Below, one piece after another: positions 5,325-5,781 of a stretch of DNA of 5,781 bases. The stretch comes from Hyphomicrobium_A sp039933175 (lineage in GTDB: Bacteria; Pseudomonadota; Alphaproteobacteria; Rhizobiales; Hyphomicrobiaceae). The position numbers and the translations under genes were made by a program. Position 1 is the first letter of the stretch; every line of letters starts with the position of its first letter. The notes under the pieces were generated by a model, which had not been told where the DNA came from, did not search any database, and worked only from the letters and a program-made list of their open reading frames with translations. Location of the stretch: the NCBI GenBank assembly GCA_039933175.1, contig JBDTOR010000154.1:1-5781 (forward strand), given 5' to 3'.

Positions 5325-5781
5325 ATGACGGAGCAGCAAAAACACTTTCCGGAATTCTACGTCACCGCGCCGCAGCCATGCCCCTATCTACCCGGCCGTC
5401 AGGAACGCAAGCTGTTCACGCACCTGACGCACGAAAAGCCCTCCGGCCTTATCGATAATCTGCTGCGCGGGGGCTTCCGGCGCAGCCAGAACATTGCCTA
5501 CATGCCCTACTGCGAGGGCTGCCAGGCGTGCGTGTCGGTGCGCGTCGTCATCGACGAGTTCGTTATCGGCCGCTCGATGCGCCGCGCCATGGACCAGGCC
5601 AAGGGCCTTGCGGCACGACGCGTGCCGCCCGAGCCGACTTCCGAACAGTTCGCGCTCTTCCGCCGCTACATCGACGCCCGTCACTCCGACGGCGGCATGG
5701 CCGACATGACGGTGCTCGACTACGCGATGATGGTCGAGGACAGCGTCATCAACACGTTCGTCACCGAATACCGCGAGAAGC
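5325..5781 (+). CDS. bpt: N-end-rule leucyl/arginyl-tRNA-protein transferase (partial, 3' end beyond window)
   Basis: This cytoplasmic enzyme moves an amino acid from aminoacyl-tRNA (leucine in the Bpt branch) onto proteins that begin with Asp or Glu, marking them for ClpS-ClpAP degradation. The reading frame is open from the ATG at 5325 to the window end, 152 codons of a usual ~240-250. The N-terminal ATE domain shows PQPCPYLPGRQERK (16-29), GGFRRSQNIAY (49-59) and the CEGCQACVSVRV block (63-74). Cys19, Cys63, Cys66 and Cys69 match the cysteine cluster of the family. The start of the C-terminal ATE domain is visible as YIDARHSDGGMADM (115-128). AAGGGA stands 11 bases before the ATG. Whether it uses leucine or arginine is not readable from this part; Bpt is preferred from the bacterial family. 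It lies downstream of rimK with a probable promoter of its own. Confidence 0.93.
   Translation, partial: MTEQQKHFPEFYVTAPQPCPYLPGRQERKLFTHLTHEKPSGLIDNLLRGGFRRSQNIAYMPYCEGCQACVSVRVVIDEFVIGRSMRRAMDQAKGLAARRVPPEPTSEQFALFRRYIDARHSDGGMADMTVLDYAMMVEDSVINTFVTEYREK

Overview
This window looks like a piece of chromosome from a high-GC alphaproteobacterium, most likely of the order Hyphomicrobiales. The evidence is GC-rich codon use, the leucyltransferase-type N-end-rule enzyme, and a small cysteine-containing protein of a kind I associate with that order. The order-level placement is an inference from protein character, not a search result. I see no transposase, integrase, tRNA, rRNA or CRISPR array, and no base-composition break that would suggest recent transfer.

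Layout: (1) 1-1196, minus strand, is most of metY, a PLP-dependent O-acetylhomoserine sulfhydrylase whose C-terminus lies beyond the left edge. (2) 1205-1417 is its leader, with foldable sequence over the ribosome binding site and a perfect 9-bp hairpin further upstream. (3) 1418-1624, minus strand, encodes a 68-residue four-cysteine protein of unknown function. (4) 1625-2045 is a divergent gap rich in inverted repeats, including a pair of overlapping repeats that could form an H-type pseudoknot. (5) 2046-3629, plus strand, encodes a stand-alone acyl-ACP/acyl-CoA synthetase that matches the C-terminal half of E. coli Aas. (6) 3845-4108, plus strand, encodes an 87-residue single-span membrane protein. 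(7) 4249-5154, plus strand, is rimK, an ATP-grasp peptide ligase of the ribosomal protein S6 modification family. (8) 5325 to the right edge, plus strand, is the first 152 residues of an N-end-rule aminoacyl-tRNA-protein transferase (bpt/ate type).

The genes do not form one obvious operon. metY belongs to methionine synthesis by direct sulfhydrylation. The Aas-like protein re-activates free fatty acids. RimK and Bpt sit side by side on the same strand, and both add amino acids to finished proteins (RimK at a C-terminus, Bpt at an N-terminus). Their 170-bp gap holds a plausible separate promoter.

The protein-coding content is ordinary for the group. I did not find a convincing new multi-gene system. 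The items most worth a second look are non-coding: the compound inverted-repeat element at 1732-1840 and the foldable leaders of metY, the small cysteine protein gene and the synthetase gene.
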